Positions 62,849-64,000 of a stretch of 64,000 nt of DNA are shown here, in pieces. The DNA is from Burkholderia sp. 4M9327F10 (GTDB taxonomy: Bacteria; Pseudomonadota; Gammaproteobacteria; Burkholderiales; Burkholderiaceae), in assembly GCF_005503145.1 (NCBI RefSeq), contig NZ_SCNV01000027.1, positions 41,846 to 105,845 of the forward strand. Direction: 5' to 3'. The notes under the pieces are model-generated. The model did not search any database. It was not told the origin of the DNA and worked only from the letters and a program-made list of their open reading frames with translations. Position numbers and translations under genes: made by a program. Position 1 is the stretch's first letter. Each line of letters begins with the position of its first letter.

Positions 62849-63835
62849 TCACTTACCTGAAGAAATTTGCGTTGTAACTGCCGATGCGACGGCTGCACTG
62901 AGCAGTTCCCGGCCGCGTTGGTTCACATGTAAGGCATCGTGGAAATTTTCCGGCTTTTCTATCAGCTCAAAAGCCCGCTGATCCAACAGGGTGAGCCTTC
63001 CTGCCGCCTGCAGATCTCTAAGCGAACCGTCCGTACGAAAGGTTCGTTGATCATATTGCTCATATGGTCCCCGCGGGATCTGAAAAATCATGACGGGCAC
63101 TTTAGCGGCGCTATAAGCTGCGGCGATGCCGCCGTACCATTGATTACGGTATTGCGCTGTGAGCTCAGGGTCAACTGGATTTATCTCGCCGAGCATGAAG
63201 CTGATATAGCGTTGCATTTGAGAGATTTCGCCGGAATTCCATTTCTGAGTCGTGAAATCAAAATTGTAAAAATGAGCTGCGTCGAGAGTCGGTACCGCCG
63301 ACGTTGAGCCAGCATAGCTATACGACCATTGATAGAAGTGTTCATGCCAGCTTTGGGCGTCGGATATGCGTTTATCGGGTGAGGCGAAAAAATCATATAA
63401 ATCGTCACTCGCGGTGACGATTGGCGTCATGAGCGTACCGAGCGCATCGATTTTGTTGTGAAAGCCAGAGAAGCTGTTCGCGATTGTAAACGTGTCACGA
63501 AAATCGGTAATGGGAAGAAGATATTTCAAATCCAGAGAAAAATTCGAAAAATCCGTATCGTTGTGGTAATCATCGTAATCGTGTACCATAAGTACAACGC
63601 CAGAAAATAGTTTTCTATCTGGATCTACGTTTTTCAGGAAGTAATACCATACGCGCGGAGACGTACCGGGAATCCCCGCTTCAATAAAATTAATGTCGGT
63701 CCGATTGCTGACTTTATTCGCAACTGCTGCAGAGAAACCTTCGCTGACTCTGGAATCTCCCATCACGATGATATTCTTTTTACCGGCAACCAGCTGATGT
63801 AGAACTGAATCGCGGGTTTGTACTATCAAGCCCAT
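62849..63835 (-). CDS. SGNH-fold MBOAT partner protein, N-terminus uncertain
   Basis: 328 residues from ATG 63835. The SGNH-like block I is IIVMGDSRVSEGF (GDSR, 26-29) and the C-terminal Asp/His pair lies in DALHVNQRG (Asp300, His303), as in AlgJ/AlgX/DltD-type acyl-transfer partners. It lacks the membrane anchor or signal peptide such partners normally have. The frame stays open upstream to a TAA at 63938-63940, and the extra codons (ending FKVTNYYYWVKPDST) look coding, but no ATG, GTG or TTG is present there. So the gene is either 5'-truncated or starts at a rare codon. No ribosome-binding site precedes ATG 63835. Confidence 0.72.
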   Translation of the reverse strand: MGLIVQTRDSVLHQLVAGKKNIIVMGDSRVSEGFSAAVANKVSNRTDINFIEAGIPGTSPRVWYYFLKNVDPDRKLFSGVVLMVHDYDDYHNDTDFSNFSLDLKYLLPITDFRDTFTIANSFSGFHNKIDALGTLMTPIVTASDDLYDFFASPDKRISDAQSWHEHFYQWSYSYAGSTSAVPTLDAAHFYNFDFTTQKWNSGEISQMQRYISFMLGEINPVDPELTAQYRNQWYGGIAAAYSAAKVPVMIFQIPRGPYEQYDQRTFRTDGSLRDLQAAGRLTLLDQRAFELIEKPENFHDALHVNQRGRELLSAAVASAVTTQISSGK

Positions 63836-63955
63836 TGTCGAATCAGGTTTGACCCAGTAGTAATAATTAGTAACTTTGAAAATTATTGAGTCTGCCTTGC
63901 AGAAGTTCGTAAGGCGCTGCCTAGCCTGGCGATGCGGTTAGTTGGCGGGTAATAG

Positions 63956-63998
63956 AACTCCCAGAACGAATATCGATCTGATAAAGATTCTGGGAGTT
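63956..63998. repeat. inverted repeat at the right edge
   Basis: AACTCCCAGAA (63956-63966) and TTCTGGGAGTT (63988-63998) form a perfect 11-bp stem with a 21-base AT-rich loop. On the plus strand it is followed by TC at the window end, so a U-tract cannot be judged. It could be a terminator for a gene beyond the edge or the end of an inserted element, consistent with the truncated gene next to it. Confidence 0.5.
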
Positions 63999-64000
63999 TC

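Overview
The window is a GC-rich chromosomal segment that reads as Burkholderiaceae, most likely Paraburkholderia or Burkholderia. The evidence is a perfect CIRCE in front of groES-groEL, the rubredoxin / yqgE / ruvX / pyrR / pyrB / inactive pyrC' / acyltransferase / apaH order beside an O-antigen locus, a DUF4148 secreted peptide, and dense GC-rich operons with ATGA overlaps. Genus-level assignment is inference from gene order and protein sequence; no 16S or tRNA gene is present.

Layout. (1) 1-2.7 kb: the end of one and the whole of a second GT87-type membrane glycosyltransferase, then a GtrB-like polyprenyl-phosphate glycosyltransferase. (2) 2.8-12.8 kb: an SGNH hydrolase, a beta-propeller protein and a two-wing regulator, then genes with a redox or stress flavour (DUF899, DUF2182, Ohr, DUF4148 peptide, TlpA-like thioredoxin), an OmpR/EnvZ-type two-component system and an exported epoxide-hydrolase-like protein. 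Two diverged copies of a 79-bp element carrying GATACA direct repeats sit beside the thioredoxin gene. (3) 12.8-27.7 kb: a catabolic island of two OccR/NocR-like LysR regulators, an amino-acid-type transporter lacking its ATPase, a complete PotABCD-type transporter, four flavin amine oxidoreductases plus an HcnB-like one, an HcnA-like 2Fe-2S protein and a RidA-type imine deaminase. It looks built to import and oxidise an opine, polyamine, D-amino acid or similar secondary amine. (4) 27.7-40.5 kb: conserved core genes: groESL, cysC, thiD, rubredoxin, a ChpA-like relic, yqgE, ruvX, pyrR, pyrB, pyrC', plsC-type acyltransferase, apaH. (5) 40.6 kb to the end: a surface-polysaccharide (O-antigen) locus.

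In the polysaccharide locus, rfbBACD makes dTDP-L-rhamnose. manC and a reductase of the GDP-6-deoxyhexose type point to GDP-mannose-derived sugars. Wzm/Wzt export the chain, and a 1115-residue methyltransferase / coiled-coil / GT2 / GT4 fusion lies directly behind Wzt, which carries a C-terminal domain. By analogy with E. coli O8/O9a this suggests methyl-capped, length-controlled chains. From about 52.5 kb a clearly more AT-rich block follows: a LegB-like dehydratase, a nucleotidyltransferase, a reductase, a GtrB-like transferase, a methyltransferase, GtrA and a YfhO-like membrane protein. They read as a self-contained make, load, flip and transfer cassette for decorating the polysaccharide in the periplasm. 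It is followed on the other strand by a GT-C protein and an MBOAT plus SGNH pair likely to O-acylate the polymer.

The most interesting items are the WbdD-like fusion next to Wzt, the three-part sugar-decoration cassette, the HcnABC-like oxidase island and the duplicated response-regulator element.
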